64,000 bases of DNA from JAXHUM01 sp034189325. Its GTDB lineage: Bacteria > Desulfobacterota > DSM-4660 > Desulfatiglandales > Desulfatiglandaceae. A model generated the notes under the pieces. The model worked only from the letters and a program-made list of their open reading frames with translations, was not told where the DNA came from and did not search any database. A program made the translations under genes and the position numbers. Below are positions 8,578 to 17,793 of this stretch, in pieces (within the stretch, counting starts at the first letter, position 1; the number at the start of each line of letters is the position of its first letter). The stretch covers positions 31,202 to 95,201 of the forward strand of contig JAXHUM010000004.1 of NCBI GenBank assembly GCA_034189325.1. The letters are read 5' to 3'.

Positions 8578-9828
8578 CTATAACATTTCCAAGACAGTCG
8601 CCATAGACACGCCGCCACCTCCACAAAGGGTAGCCATACCCAGGCTCTTTCCACGCTTTTTCATAGCGTGAAGGAGTGTTACCATAACGCGGCATCCGGT
8701 GGAGCCGACAGGGTGTCCCAGGCCGATGCCGGAACCGTTCACATTGGTGATATCACGGTTCAGCCCCAGTTCTTTTTCAACCCCGAGGTATTGGGATGCA
8801 AAGGCCTCATTGACCTCGATAAGTTCAAAGTCATCAAGTTTAAGGTCAGGGTTTCTTTTGAAGAGGTCTTCAACGGCGGGGACCGGGCTCAAGCCCATGA
8901 CCGAGGGATGACAGGCTCCTCGGCCTATCGCGCGGATCTTTGCTATGGGATTCAGGCCCAGCTCTTTGGCCTTGTCTGCCGACATGATAACCATGGCGCT
9001 GGCGCCGTCGTTGATTCCGGAGGAATTCCCTGCAGTCACTTTTCCGATCTTGGGGACGAAACCGGGCGGGAGTTTGGCCAGTTGATCCATGGTGAGCCCA
9101 GGTCGAAAATGCTCATCTTTGTCAAAGATAATAGGAGGCTTCTTTCTTTGGGGTACCTCGAGAGGGACGATTTCTTCGGCAAAATCACCTTCTAGCGTGG
9201 CCCTCTCAGCATAGTTATGGCTCCGCAGCGCCACTTCATCCATCTCCTCTCGGCTGATGTTGTGCAACTGGGCCACAAACTCGGCCGTATGTCCCATGAT
9301 GTAGGGCTTCCCCTTGAAGAGTTCAAGAGGCATCCCCTCTTTTAGCGGCCCATCTTCCGGATGTGGGATCAGGTGAGACCCGCAGTGAAGACCTCGGATC
9401 AGGGCATCCACAAAGACCTGATCCTGGAGGCGACAACCCCAACGGGCACCAGGCACCACATAGGGGGCGCCGGACATATTCTCGGCTCCTCCTGCCAGGA
9501 TGATGTCGGCCATACCTGCCTGAATCATGGCCATTCCCGATATCACCGCTTCCATGCCGGATATGCAGACCCTGTTGATCGTGACGGCTGCGACGGTATC
9601 GGGTATGCCCGCCATCAGAGAAGCGACTCTTGCCACATTCAAGGCGTCTACCGGCTCCATGCAGCAACCCAATCGGACATCATCAATCATCTCACTATCG
9701 ATTCCCGCCCTTTTGATGGCCTCTTTCATAACAACGCTTCCAATGACCGCCGTATTGAGATCCTTTATGGTTCCTCCAAAGCTTCCCACGGCTGTCCGAC
9801 ATGCCGAAACAATAACAACTTCTTTCAT
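8578..9828 (-). CDS. Acetyl-CoA acetyltransferase (thiolase)
   Basis: Biosynthetic/degradative thiolase: condenses two acetyl-CoA or cleaves acetoacyl-CoA, in the cytoplasm. 416 residues from the chosen start. The nucleophilic Cys is about residue 88 in NRVCISG; GHPVGSTGC carries the catalytic His, and CGGGG near the C-terminus holds the second catalytic Cys. A Met codon lies five codons upstream (9843), but the intervening bases AAAGGAG form a Shine-Dalgarno sequence correctly spaced for the ATG at 9828, and MKEVVIVSACRT is the standard thiolase start. It could serve beta-oxidation of the acyl-CoAs made by the cassette ligases, but it is on the opposite strand and separately transcribed. Confidence 0.95.
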   Translation of the reverse strand: MKEVVIVSACRTAVGSFGGTIKDLNTAVIGSVVMKEAIKRAGIDSEMIDDVRLGCCMEPVDALNVARVASLMAGIPDTVAAVTINRVCISGMEAVISGMAMIQAGMADIILAGGAENMSGAPYVVPGARWGCRLQDQVFVDALIRGLHCGSHLIPHPEDGPLKEGMPLELFKGKPYIMGHTAEFVAQLHNISREEMDEVALRSHNYAERATLEGDFAEEIVPLEVPQRKKPPIIFDKDEHFRPGLTMDQLAKLPPGFVPKIGKVTAGNSSGINDGASAMVIMSADKAKELGLNPIAKIRAIGRGACHPSVMGLSPVPAVEDLFKRNPDLKLDDFELIEVNEAFASQYLGVEKELGLNRDITNVNGSGIGLGHPVGSTGCRVMVTLLHAMKKRGKSLGMATLCGGGGVSMATVLEML

Positions 9829-10049
9829 TTTGACTCCTTTCATAATTTATTAGCGCTTATCCTTATTATGAATAAAAAACATGATGAAAGGGATAAAGGC
9901 CCATTTTGCTAGCCACCTATAGTTGAAATAGAGGGGTAAGTAAAGAGAAAACAAGACCTTTGGAATATCTGATTGCTCAGTATAGTGTGGATGGAGGAAT
10001 ATTTTGTCAAAGGATTCAGAAAGGGCGGCTTACAAATGATGCGGCAAGG

Positions 10050-10190
10050 CTATTTGTCAGTCTTTGAGGCCAGCTCCCTTAGTTTCTCATTATTCTTCTT
10101 AACCCGCTTTTCATTAGCCTTCAGGTTTGCCTTGTTCGGTCGTGCCTTCCTTTCACGAATCAATTCGGTTTTCTTTCTATTGGAACCCAT
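10050..10190 (-). CDS. Small highly basic protein, 46 residues
   Basis: A short gene not usually picked up by length filters: 46 codons beginning MGSNRKKTELIRERK and ending SKTDK. About a third of the residues are Lys or Arg, and the composition suggests one or two amphipathic helices. The ATG is preceded by GAGGAG about 8 bases upstream on the same strand, which argues for translation. The opposite-strand frame here is a hydrophobic shadow. Basic proteins of this size often bind RNA, the ribosome or DNA, but I do not recognise the family and assign no function. Confidence 0.65.
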   Translation of the reverse strand: MGSNRKKTELIRERKARPNKANLKANEKRVKKNNEKLRELASKTDK

Positions 10191-10380
10191 TTTTTATTTC
10201 TCCTCTGCATAAGCCAAATTTAACCTTTACTTTATAAGGCTATTGCAAGGCAGTGTCAAGTAGGAAGCTGTTGAGTATATTTTTTCCCTTGACACATCAA
10301 GGCATTTTATATAAAGATTCCCGTCAAAATCTCTCTCTAATTGTTCAAGAAAATGAGCAATGTGGCTAAGGTAGTTCCTA

Positions 10381-10911
10381 GTGGACCGTCCAATGAGTCT
10401 GACAAATATACTTGCAGAAAAAAAAAGTGATATTCTCAAGAAATGGTGTGATACCCTCTTTGAGACCTACCCCAAAGAAACACAACGATTCTTCAAGAAA
10501 GAAAATAATCGGTTTGCAAATCCTGTGGGCAATGCCATTGACGATGCCTTGGAGGCTTTGCTTGATGAAGTGATCAACCCGGTGGACCCGGCAATAACGG
10601 TCTCCTCCTTGGACAGTATTGTCAGGATCAGGGCAGTACAGGATTTCACGCCCTCCCAGTCTCTGTCTTTTATTTTCAGGCTTAAAGATATTCTCAGAGA
10701 AGAATCAGACATCGTTGTGACGTCAAATGGTACGGCTGACTCGTTACGGGCTCTCGAAGATAGAATAGATCAAATGGCCCTTATTGGATTTGATCTCTTT
10801 AGCCAGTGCCGTCAGAAGCTGTATGAGATACGAGTGAACGAGGTAAAGGGTCATGTAGGTCGGCTGTTGGAGAGGGCAAATCTGATATCCGAGATTCCGG
10901 GAAGTGAATAG
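10381..10911 (+). CDS. RsbRD N-terminal domain protein upstream of dsrMKJOP
   Basis: A 176-residue, largely helical protein resembling the RsbRD N-terminal (globin-like sensor) domain, which in Bacillus RsbR paralogues sits before a STAS domain. Here the STAS part is absent, so this is a stand-alone sensor-like domain. The GTG at 10381 follows AAGG by about 9 bases; an in-frame ATG lies at 10393. The 236-base gap to dsrM leaves room for a promoter, so cotranscription is not certain. Its position just before the Dsr membrane complex suggests a regulatory or assembly role, which is inference. Confidence 0.7.
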   Translation: MDRPMSLTNILAEKKSDILKKWCDTLFETYPKETQRFFKKENNRFANPVGNAIDDALEALLDEVINPVDPAITVSSLDSIVRIRAVQDFTPSQSLSFIFRLKDILREESDIVVTSNGTADSLRALEDRIDQMALIGFDLFSQCRQKLYEIRVNEVKGHVGRLLERANLISEIPGSE

Positions 10912-11147
10912 AATCTTTGATAGGACAACATGGAATGAGACCTTTGCGTGCCCCTTGTTTGCAGTGCCGGCGCTGTCTGAAAGCATCTGTGGGATTTCAG
11001 GTCGAGGCATGAAAACGAGGGTAGGTGCAAGGTGATAATCTGAGGATCCTTTTCTGTGCGTAACCACTAAGGTAGCCATAAGGGTCTTTTTGGCAGTCTC
11101 CTGGGTCAAAGGTCTGGATAGAGATATCTTAAGCGAGGTAGTAGTTT

Positions 11148-12239
11148 ATGAACTTCATAATCAGCATCCTGTTTTCCGGTTTTCTGGCTACACTTGTCGT
11201 ATTGATCCCCTGGATTGGCGTCGGGGCCCTTGATATGCGAGTTCTCTTTGGTGTAATCATCCCTTATGTTGCCATTGCCGCCTTTCTTGTGGGGATCGTG
11301 ATCCGTGTTATAGGGTGGGCCCGTTCACCCGTCCCCTTTCGGATCCCAACCACAGCGGGTCAAGGCTTTTCCATGCCGTGGGTCAAGACCAATCCTATTG
11401 ACAGCCCAAAAGGTATGGGGGGCGTCATTGTACGGATGTTCTTTGAGGTCTTGCTTTTTAGATCGTTGTTCCGAAATACCAGGCTTGAGTATAGAAACGG
11501 TGATGGCGGCCCTAAGATCGATTATGAATGGGAAAAATGGCTCTGGCTTGCCGCCCTGATCTTTCATTATTCCTTTCTGGTTATTTTCCTGAGACACTTC
11601 AGGTTTTTTCTTGAACCGATCCCCGGTTTTGTCCAACTCCTTGAAAGCCTGGATGGATTTCTACAGTTGGGCGTTCTCCCCTTCAGCGGTCTTGGAATGC
11701 CGTCGGTCTATGTTACCGACATGTTGCTCTTGGCGGCAGTGGGCTATCTTTTTGTCAGAAGAATTTATATCAGCCAGATACGGTATATCTCTCTTCCAGC
11801 CGATTATTTTCCTCTCTTCCTGATCCTCGGACTTGGCCTGACAGGTGTCTTGATGAGGTATTTTATCAGAGTTGATATTACAGCGGTCAAGGAAATGGTG
11901 ATAGGCCTTTTTAAATTCAGCCCTGTGTTGCCGGACGGCATCGGGGTGATCTTTTTTATCCATCTTTTCTTCCTCTGTGTCCTTATAGCCTATTTCCCCT
12001 TCAGTAAATTAATGCATTTTGCTGGTGTCTTTCTCAGTCCCACCAGGAATCTCGCCAACAACAGCCGGGCCGTCAGGCATATGAACCCTTGGAATTATCC
12101 TGTAAGCACGCATACCTACGATGAATACGAAGATGAGTTCAGAGAGGCTATGATAGAGGCGGGTCTCCCTGTGGAGAAAGGGGCTGAACCAAAAGCGGAT
12201 GAAACAGAAGAAGCTGCAGAACCTGCAGAAAAGGAGTAA
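11148..12239 (+). CDS. dsrM: Sulfite reduction-associated complex, NarI-like cytochrome b subunit DsrM
   Basis: Membrane cytochrome b subunit of DsrMKJOP, which connects menaquinol with DsrK and the DsrC trisulfide pathway. 363 residues. Hydrophobic segments run from residues 5-50 and across 120-290, containing His candidates for haem b (ALIFHYSF, FIHLFF, KLMHFAG), as in NarI. The C-terminal cytoplasmic tail is acidic and Glu/Ala-rich (last 35 residues). It ends 2 bases before dsrK, whose AAGGAG lies inside the last codons. The five-gene order M-K-J-O-P is complete. Confidence 0.95.
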   Translation: MNFIISILFSGFLATLVVLIPWIGVGALDMRVLFGVIIPYVAIAAFLVGIVIRVIGWARSPVPFRIPTTAGQGFSMPWVKTNPIDSPKGMGGVIVRMFFEVLLFRSLFRNTRLEYRNGDGGPKIDYEWEKWLWLAALIFHYSFLVIFLRHFRFFLEPIPGFVQLLESLDGFLQLGVLPFSGLGMPSVYVTDMLLLAAVGYLFVRRIYISQIRYISLPADYFPLFLILGLGLTGVLMRYFIRVDITAVKEMVIGLFKFSPVLPDGIGVIFFIHLFFLCVLIAYFPFSKLMHFAGVFLSPTRNLANNSRAVRHMNPWNYPVSTHTYDEYEDEFREAMIEAGLPVEKGAEPKADETEEAAEPAEKE

Positions 12240-12241
12240 CC

Positions 12242-13870
12242 ATGGCAGACACCCCGAAACCGGAAACAATCGCAAAGATAGACCACACGCCCCCCTTGAT
12301 GCGGGGTTGGATGGATACCCCCGCTGAAATCAAGCCTGGTATTGCTTGTTATGGGGCCAAGGAAAAGAGTCTCTCCTATGTGGGTATGCCCAACGCGAGG
12401 GACTGGAACCCTCTGGAAGATGATTGGAAACTGCCTGAAAACTGGAAAGAAATTATTGATGAAGGCATGAAGGATCGACGAGATAGATTCAGATCTTTTA
12501 AGCTCTTTATGGATATATGTGTCCGATGCGGCGCGTGCGCGGACAAGTGCCATTTCTTTATTGGTTCAGGTGATCCCAAGAATATGCCTGTTCTTAGGGC
12601 GGAACTCATCAGATCTGTATATCGCAAGAAATTCACTGTGGGCGGGAAGCTCTTTGGCAGATTAGCCGGAGCAAGAGATCTGGACGAGGATGTGTTGAAG
12701 GAGTGGTGGTCCTATTTCTACCAGTGTACGGAATGTCGTCGCTGTTCCCTGTTCTGTCCCTATGGCATTGATACGGCTGAAATTACGATCTTGGGAAGGG
12801 AGTTGACCAACCTTCTCGGCCTCAATCTCGACTGGATTGCCGCGCCTGTTGCCAACTGCTACAGGACCGGTAATCATCTCGGCATTCAGCCCCACGCCTA
12901 TAAGGATATGCTCGACTTTTTCACTGATGAAATAGAGGACATTACAGGCATCAAGGTCGATCCGAGTTTCAACAGGAAGGGGGCGGAGATCCTCTTTATC
13001 ACCCCTTCAGGTGATGTCTTTGCCGATCCGGGGACCTACACCTGTATGGGCTATATGATTCTATTTCATTATCTCCAGAGCATGGGCCTCGATATTACCT
13101 GGAGCACCTATGCGTCCGAGGGGGGGAATTTCGGCTATTTTACCTCTCATGAGATGGCGAAGAGGCTGAACGCAAAGATGTATGCAGAGGCCGAGAGATT
13201 AGGCGTGAAGTGGATAATAGGAGGCGAATGCGGTCACATGTGGAGAGTCCTCCACCAATATATGGACACCTTTAATGGTCCGGCGGATCACCTTGAGGAA
13301 CCAGTGTCGCCCATTACAGGGACGAAGTTTGAGAACGCAAAGAGCACTAAGATGGTCCATATTGTTGAATTTACGGCGGACCTGATCCGAAACAACAAAT
13401 TAAAACTGGACAAGAGCAGGAATGATAATTTGAAGGTGACCTATCATGACTCTTGCAACCCAGCGCGGGGTATGGGGTTTTTTGAGGAGCCTAGGTATGT
13501 GATCAACAGTGTGTGCAATCATTTTTATGAAATGCCGCCCAATACGATCCGGGAGCAGACCTTCTGCTGCGGGAGCGGATCCGGCTTGAATGCCGGGGAA
13601 GATATGGAATTGAGGATGCGAGGAGGTCTTCCCAGGGCAAATGCCGTGAAATATGTACATGAGAAACATGGTGTGAACATGCTTTCCTGCATATGTGCTA
13701 TTGACAGAGCGGTTTTTCCACCCCTGATGGACTATTGGGTCCCTGAAGTCGATGTTACCGGGGTTCATGAGATGGTGGGGAACGCCCTTGTCTTGGAAGG
13801 GGAGAAAAAGAGGACTACTGATCTCAGGGGAGAACCCCTTCCCGGAATGGAGGATGAAGAGGATGTATGA
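12242..13870 (+). CDS. dsrK: DsrK, heterodisulfide reductase-like iron-sulfur subunit
   Basis: Cytoplasmic catalytic iron-sulfur protein, related to HdrD, thought to reduce the DsrC trisulfide. 542 residues. Two [4Fe-4S] ferredoxin-type motifs lie near residues 94-105 (CVRCGACADKC) and 162-172 (CTECRRCSLFC). A C-terminal CCG domain includes YHDSCNPARG near 400 and FCCGSGSG near 442, ligands for the noncubane-type cluster. AAGGAG precedes the ATG by 6 bases. It overlaps dsrJ by 8 bases. The presence of DsrK with the whole membrane complex is the strongest evidence for sulfite/sulfate respiration in this organism. Confidence 0.96.
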   Translation: MADTPKPETIAKIDHTPPLMRGWMDTPAEIKPGIACYGAKEKSLSYVGMPNARDWNPLEDDWKLPENWKEIIDEGMKDRRDRFRSFKLFMDICVRCGACADKCHFFIGSGDPKNMPVLRAELIRSVYRKKFTVGGKLFGRLAGARDLDEDVLKEWWSYFYQCTECRRCSLFCPYGIDTAEITILGRELTNLLGLNLDWIAAPVANCYRTGNHLGIQPHAYKDMLDFFTDEIEDITGIKVDPSFNRKGAEILFITPSGDVFADPGTYTCMGYMILFHYLQSMGLDITWSTYASEGGNFGYFTSHEMAKRLNAKMYAEAERLGVKWIIGGECGHMWRVLHQYMDTFNGPADHLEEPVSPITGTKFENAKSTKMVHIVEFTADLIRNNKLKLDKSRNDNLKVTYHDSCNPARGMGFFEEPRYVINSVCNHFYEMPPNTIREQTFCCGSGSGLNAGEDMELRMRGGLPRANAVKYVHEKHGVNMLSCICAIDRAVFPPLMDYWVPEVDVTGVHEMVGNALVLEGEKKRTTDLRGEPLPGMEDEEDV

Positions 13871-14249
13871 TGGTGGAAAGGTGATTGTCGGACTCATCAT
13901 TTGCTTGGGCTTTTTTCTGTCTCCTTTTATCTATGACGCTGGGAATTCCGCCAAGCCGCCGGAGCCTCAACTGACGGCCAAGGCGAAGGAAGCCAAGACA
14001 TGTGTCATGGACAAGTCCTATATGACGAGTTCCCATTTCAGCCTTTTGGACAAATGGAGACATGCCGTTGTTCGAGACGGGGAGAGGCTTTTCAAGGCTG
14101 AAAGCGGCAAGATTTACAATACGAGCCTGCAATTGACCTGTATGGAATGCCACTCCAACAAGTCCAATTTTTGCGATCAATGCCACAACTACATGGGTGT
14201 CACGCCCTACTGTTGGGATTGTCACGTCGCACCGAAGGAGATGAAGTAA
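13863..14249 (+). CDS. dsrJ: DsrJ, triheme periplasmic cytochrome c
   Basis: Periplasmic triheme cytochrome of the DsrMKJOP complex. 128 residues from the ATG at 13863, which lies 9 bases after GGAGG; an ATG at 13854 abuts that sequence and longer starts run back through dsrK. An uncleaved N-terminal anchor spans residues 6-24. Three CXXCH sites follow closely: CMECH, CDQCH and CWDCH in residues 93-122. A lone Cys near residue 46 (KTCVMDK) matches the position of the unusual Cys haem ligand known in DsrJ. Its stop TAA shares a base with the dsrO start. Confidence 0.95.
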   Translation: MYDGGKVIVGLIICLGFFLSPFIYDAGNSAKPPEPQLTAKAKEAKTCVMDKSYMTSSHFSLLDKWRHAVVRDGERLFKAESGKIYNTSLQLTCMECHSNKSNFCDQCHNYMGVTPYCWDCHVAPKEMK

Positions 14250-15049
14250 TGGGCCTGGACAGAAGACGATTTCTCAAGATAGCGGGACTGACCACCCTCT
14301 TCGGGCTGGGCGGGAAAGCCGCAATTCAAATACTCGCTCCAGGGGAAGTAAACGCGGCAGTGGAGGCGCTTCCATTGACCGAGGGAAAACGATGGGCCAT
14401 GGTTATCGATACAAACAAGATGGATGAAAAGCTTATGAACGCCTGTATCGAAGCCTGCCATCATGAACATAATGTCCCTGATCTTGGAAATCCGAAGGAG
14501 GAGATCAAGTGGATCTGGAAGGAGGATTACCATCATTCTTTTCCGGGTCAGCAACACAACTACATTAGTGAAGAGGTGAAGCACCGGAATTTTCTTCTGA
14601 TGTGTAACCATTGCTCCAACCCCCCATGCTGCAGGGTCTGTCCCACAAAGTCCACCTGGCAGAGGGAGGACGGCGTGGTTATGATGGATCCTCATCGATG
14701 TATTGGGTGCCGCTTTTGCATGGCCGCATGCCCCTTTGGGGCGAGGAGCTTTAACTGGGGGGATCCTCGAAAGGCGTCGAAAGAGAAAAACCCGGACTTT
14801 CCGACCAACCAGGCTTACCCGACCAGATCAAAAGGGGTTGTCGAGAAATGCAACTTCTGCGCGGAGCGACTGGCTAAGGGCGAACTTCCCGTATGTGTAG
14901 AGAGGGCAAACAAGACAAAAAAGAATGCCATGATATTCGGGGATCTTTCAGACCCGGACTCAGACGTCAGGGCGGTCCTCCATAAACATTACACGATTCG
15001 ACGTAAACCGGAATTAGGTTCGGAACCGAACCTATTCTTTATTGTATGA
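14249..15049 (+). CDS. dsrO: DsrO, Tat-exported periplasmic ferredoxin subunit
   Basis: Periplasmic iron-sulfur subunit of DsrMKJOP. 266 residues beginning MGLDRRRFLKIAG, a twin-arginine signal that predicts folded export by Tat. Cys-rich groups follow: CIEACHHEH near 64, CNHCSNPPCCRVCP near 122, CIGCRFCMAACPFG near 151 and CNFCAERL near 203, enough for several [4Fe-4S] clusters, as in DmsB/NrfC relatives. The ATG at 14249 overlaps the dsrJ stop by one base. An upstream in-frame extension to 14147 lies inside dsrJ and would destroy the Tat signal. Confidence 0.95.
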   Translation: MGLDRRRFLKIAGLTTLFGLGGKAAIQILAPGEVNAAVEALPLTEGKRWAMVIDTNKMDEKLMNACIEACHHEHNVPDLGNPKEEIKWIWKEDYHHSFPGQQHNYISEEVKHRNFLLMCNHCSNPPCCRVCPTKSTWQREDGVVMMDPHRCIGCRFCMAACPFGARSFNWGDPRKASKEKNPDFPTNQAYPTRSKGVVEKCNFCAERLAKGELPVCVERANKTKKNAMIFGDLSDPDSDVRAVLHKHYTIRRKPELGSEPNLFFIV

Positions 15050-15056
15050 GGTGGTC

Positions 15057-16214
15057 ATGCTTGAAGCGGCATTGAAAGGAAAACAGGGATACTGGGGCTG
15101 GCTCCTATTTTTGTTGACACTCATGGGGATAGCCTTTGGTTGTTACCTCTACCAGTATAGCGAGGGTCTGAAAATCACAGGGATGAGTCGAGACGTATCC
15201 TGGGGTTTTTACATTGCCCAATTTACCTATTTGGTCGGTGTTGCGGCAGGTGGCGTCATGGTTGTCCTGCCCTATTATCTTCACGATTATAAGGCCTTTG
15301 GAAGGATAACCATCCTGGGCGAATTTCTGGCTATTGCCGCTGTCCTTATGTGCCTTCTTTTTATCTTCGTAGACCTCGGCAATCCGGTCAGAATCATGAA
15401 CGTGATTATGTATCCCAGCCCGAAGTCGATCCTTTTTTGGGATATGATTGTCCTCAATGTGTATCTCTTGCTTAATATCTTTATCGGATGGAATGTCCTG
15501 AGCGCGGAACGGAAAGGCGTCCATTACCAAAAATGGGTCAAGATTTTGATTTATATCTCTATCCCATGGGCATTCAGTATCCATACGGTCACGGCCTTTT
15601 TGTACGCAGGCCTGCCCGGAAGACATTTCTGGCTGACCGCGATCATGGCGCCCCGTTTCTTAGCTTCGGCTTTCGCCGCAGGTCCGGCCCTGCTTATACT
15701 ACTCTGCCTTATCGTCAGGAAGGTGACCAACTTTGATCCAGGAAAGGAACAAATCCGGACATTGGGAGGGATTGTCGCCTATGCCTTTATACTAAACATC
15801 TTTTTCTTGCTCTTGGAGGTCTTTACAGCCTTTTACAGTGCTATTCCTGGGCATACCCATTCTTTCGTCTATCTGTTTGCAGGCCTCGAAGGTCATGCCA
15901 AACTGGTCCCCTGGATGTGGACATCGGCAGGATTTGCCGTGGTGGCGCTCATTTTATTGATCGTCCCTGCGACTCGCAGGAAGGAGGATACCCTGGCCAT
16001 TGGATGTGCCGCTGTGATCATATCTTCCTGGATTGACAAGGGCTTGGGTTTGGTGATTGGGGGTTTTACTCCAAATCCCTTTGACAGGGTATTCGAGTAT
16101 TGGCCGACCACTCCTGAGGTTTTGATAACCATAGGTGTCTGGGCTACCGGTTTTTTTGTTCTTACCATTCTCTTCAAGATAGCTGTGTCCGTCAAAGAGG
16201 AGGTAGGTGCCTAA
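15057..16214 (+). CDS. dsrP: DsrP, NrfD-family integral membrane subunit
   Basis: Polytopic NrfD-like quinone-interacting subunit that pairs with DsrO. 385 residues with about ten hydrophobic segments spanning nearly the whole chain. The ATG at 15057 follows GAGG by 5 bases; an in-frame TTG at 15042 lies inside dsrO and is unlikely. It overlaps nothing and follows the dsrO stop by 7 bases, completing the operon. DsrOP probably exchanges electrons with menaquinone on the periplasmic side. Confidence 0.95.
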   Translation: MLEAALKGKQGYWGWLLFLLTLMGIAFGCYLYQYSEGLKITGMSRDVSWGFYIAQFTYLVGVAAGGVMVVLPYYLHDYKAFGRITILGEFLAIAAVLMCLLFIFVDLGNPVRIMNVIMYPSPKSILFWDMIVLNVYLLLNIFIGWNVLSAERKGVHYQKWVKILIYISIPWAFSIHTVTAFLYAGLPGRHFWLTAIMAPRFLASAFAAGPALLILLCLIVRKVTNFDPGKEQIRTLGGIVAYAFILNIFFLLLEVFTAFYSAIPGHTHSFVYLFAGLEGHAKLVPWMWTSAGFAVVALILLIVPATRRKEDTLAIGCAAVIISSWIDKGLGLVIGGFTPNPFDRVFEYWPTTPEVLITIGVWATGFFVLTILFKIAVSVKEEVGA

Positions 16215-16338
16215 AAAACCTTGACAGTGCTTTTATGCTTTGTTAAATACCCTGGACATCATCTCAGGATATAATCGTTTTCAGGATGGCATTAGATACT
16301 CTGCCCACATTTTTTTAGAAGACAGGAGGATATTACAT

Positions 16339-16527
16339 ATGGGTTACGAAGTAGTCGTTGATAGTGATAAGTGTGAAGGTTGCGAAGAGTGCGTGGAGGT
16401 TTGTCCAGTCGATGTTTATGAAATGGAGGATGGCAAATCGGTCCCGGTGAACGCAGAAGAGTGCCTCGGCTGCGAAAGTTGTGTAGAGGTATGTGATCAG
16501 GAGGCAATTACTATCACCGAAACCTAG
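16339..16527 (+). CDS. 2[4Fe-4S] ferredoxin downstream of dsrP
   Basis: Small cytoplasmic electron carrier of 62 residues with two clusters: CEGCEECVEVCPVDV near residue 12 and CLGCESCVEVCDQEA near 43. In the second motif Asp replaces the usual Pro after the last Cys. The ATG at 16339 lies after AGGAGG with 9 bases between; in-frame starts upstream lack a ribosome site. The protein is very acidic. It sits 124 bases after dsrP and ahead of a clear terminator, so it is either the last gene of the dsr operon or a single gene expressed with it. It may exchange electrons with DsrK or the sulfite reductase; that is inference. Confidence 0.92.
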   Translation: MGYEVVVDSDKCEGCEECVEVCPVDVYEMEDGKSVPVNAEECLGCESCVEVCDQEAITITET

Positions 16528-16547
16528 ACCACTTTTCTGAATTGTGC

Positions 16548-16600
16548 AAAACCGTCCTGTCTACTATGCTATAGTGGCAAGGCGGTTTTTGTTTTTTGCT
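16548..16600 (+). terminator. Intrinsic terminator after the dsr operon ferredoxin
   Basis: AAAACCG at 16548-16554 pairs with CGGTTTT at 16583-16589, with an inner stem CTACTAT/ATAGTGG around 16561-16577. The stem is followed by T runs (TTTTTG then TTTTTT). This closes the dsr-ferredoxin unit and may also serve the small - strand gene beside it. Confidence 0.8.
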
Positions 16601-16814
16601 AAGGGGAAAATGTCTCCTTTATTCGAAAGAGGATGGCTGCTCTTTTGAGCTGAAGTTCTTGCAGGCTCAGCGGGACTTGGAGAGTTTTTCCAAAAGTGTG
16701 AACCTGTATTTTTCGATTTTCCCATACCGTCCATATCATTCTTACCCCTACAGTAGATGATACTTCAAGAAAATCTTTACTTGAAACGATTTCTCCACAG
16801 ACGATAAGGCGCAA
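16599..16814 (-). CDS. Possible small protein, 71 residues
   Basis: An open frame on the - strand starting with TTG. On that strand AAGGAG lies 5 bases before the TTG, an almost ideal ribosome-binding site, which is why I keep it. The product (starting MRLIVCGEIVSSKDF) has alternating hydrophobic and polar stretches like a small beta-rich domain and then a helical tail (LSLQELQLKRAAILFRIKE). I do not recognise the family. It is convergent with the ferredoxin gene and could share its terminator. It may still be chance. Confidence 0.4.
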   Translation of the reverse strand: MRLIVCGEIVSSKDFLEVSSTVGVRMIWTVWENRKIQVHTFGKTLQVPLSLQELQLKRAAILFRIKETFSP

Positions 16815-16980
16815 CGATTCTCCTTGGCGCCGGATTTGCGACCAAAATTTCGTTTGATTTTTTCATTCTATTTTGATGAGATACTCCATAATCTTAAACG
16901 GCACTGGAATGCCGCAGTCTCAATCCTGTGAAACGGCATGGATTGAGTTGAGGGTTCGTATCTGATCGGAGATTATCGGG

Positions 16981-17742
16981 GTGGAGTCGAGGTTGGGATA
17001 CAGCCGACCCTTCACCCACATTCAAGCCGGGAAGACTTTTCTAAAGGAGATCTTATTGGATCAGTCTGATGAATTACATCTGTCCTGCCCACAGAAGGAT
17101 CCTGACTGCCCTGTATTGAATGAACTTCATAGGTTACAGCGGGAAGTGAAGAGACTAGAGGGCCTGACCCAGATCGACCCACTGACAGGGCTTTTCAATT
17201 TTCGGCATCTGGTCCATGCCCTCGAGGCCGAGATTGAGCGATCCAAACGAACAGGACTCCCGACCTCCCTCATCATGATCGATCTCGATCGTTTCAAATC
17301 GATCAATGATCATTACGGCCATGAGTCGGGTAATGAGGTGCTCAAAGAGGTTGCACGGGTCTTCTTTGAGAACATACGCCGTATTGATATCCCCTGTAGG
17401 TACGGCGGCGAGGAATTTGCGATCATACTTCCGGGAACCTATCTTCCTCAGGCCGCTTTGACAGCGGAACGTCTGAGATTTGCGTTGGAAAAAAACAAGT
17501 TCAGACTCAAAAACGAGACCGTCAAAGTGACGGCAAGTTTTGGGGTGGCCATTTATGATGGCTCGGAGGATCTTTCGCCGGAGGCCTTCATTGAAAGAAG
17601 TGATGTCCACCTCCTTGAGGCAAAGGCCAAGGGGCGAAACCGCGTCTGCGTTGTGGAAAGCAAAGAGGGTGTCCGACCTGAAGGCGTCACACTGGATGAG
17701 AAAAAGATGCTGTTTGACAAGGCACATCAGGGTGAATCCTGA
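16981..17742 (+). CDS. GGDEF-domain diguanylate cyclase
   Basis: Makes c-di-GMP from two GTP. 253 residues from the GTG at 16981. The GGDEF domain (about residues 86-225) starts at DPLTGLFN and contains the active motif GGEEF near 142-146. A matching inhibitory I-site RRID lies five residues before it, so product inhibition is likely. The N-terminal part is short, has no membrane segment and contains CPQKDPDCP followed by a coiled-coil-like stretch. An alternative TTG start at 17056 has AAAGGAG 6 bases upstream and would give a protein 25 residues shorter; I cannot decide between the two. It precedes the HDOD-kinase by 51 bases on the same strand and is probably cotranscribed. Confidence 0.9.
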   Translation: MESRLGYSRPFTHIQAGKTFLKEILLDQSDELHLSCPQKDPDCPVLNELHRLQREVKRLEGLTQIDPLTGLFNFRHLVHALEAEIERSKRTGLPTSLIMIDLDRFKSINDHYGHESGNEVLKEVARVFFENIRRIDIPCRYGGEEFAIILPGTYLPQAALTAERLRFALEKNKFRLKNETVKVTASFGVAIYDGSEDLSPEAFIERSDVHLLEAKAKGRNRVCVVESKEGVRPEGVTLDEKKMLFDKAHQGES

Positions 17743-17793
17743 ATCATAATAGGGTCGCTGTGACGGAAAGATAAGGGTTCTGGTTGGTGTTTT

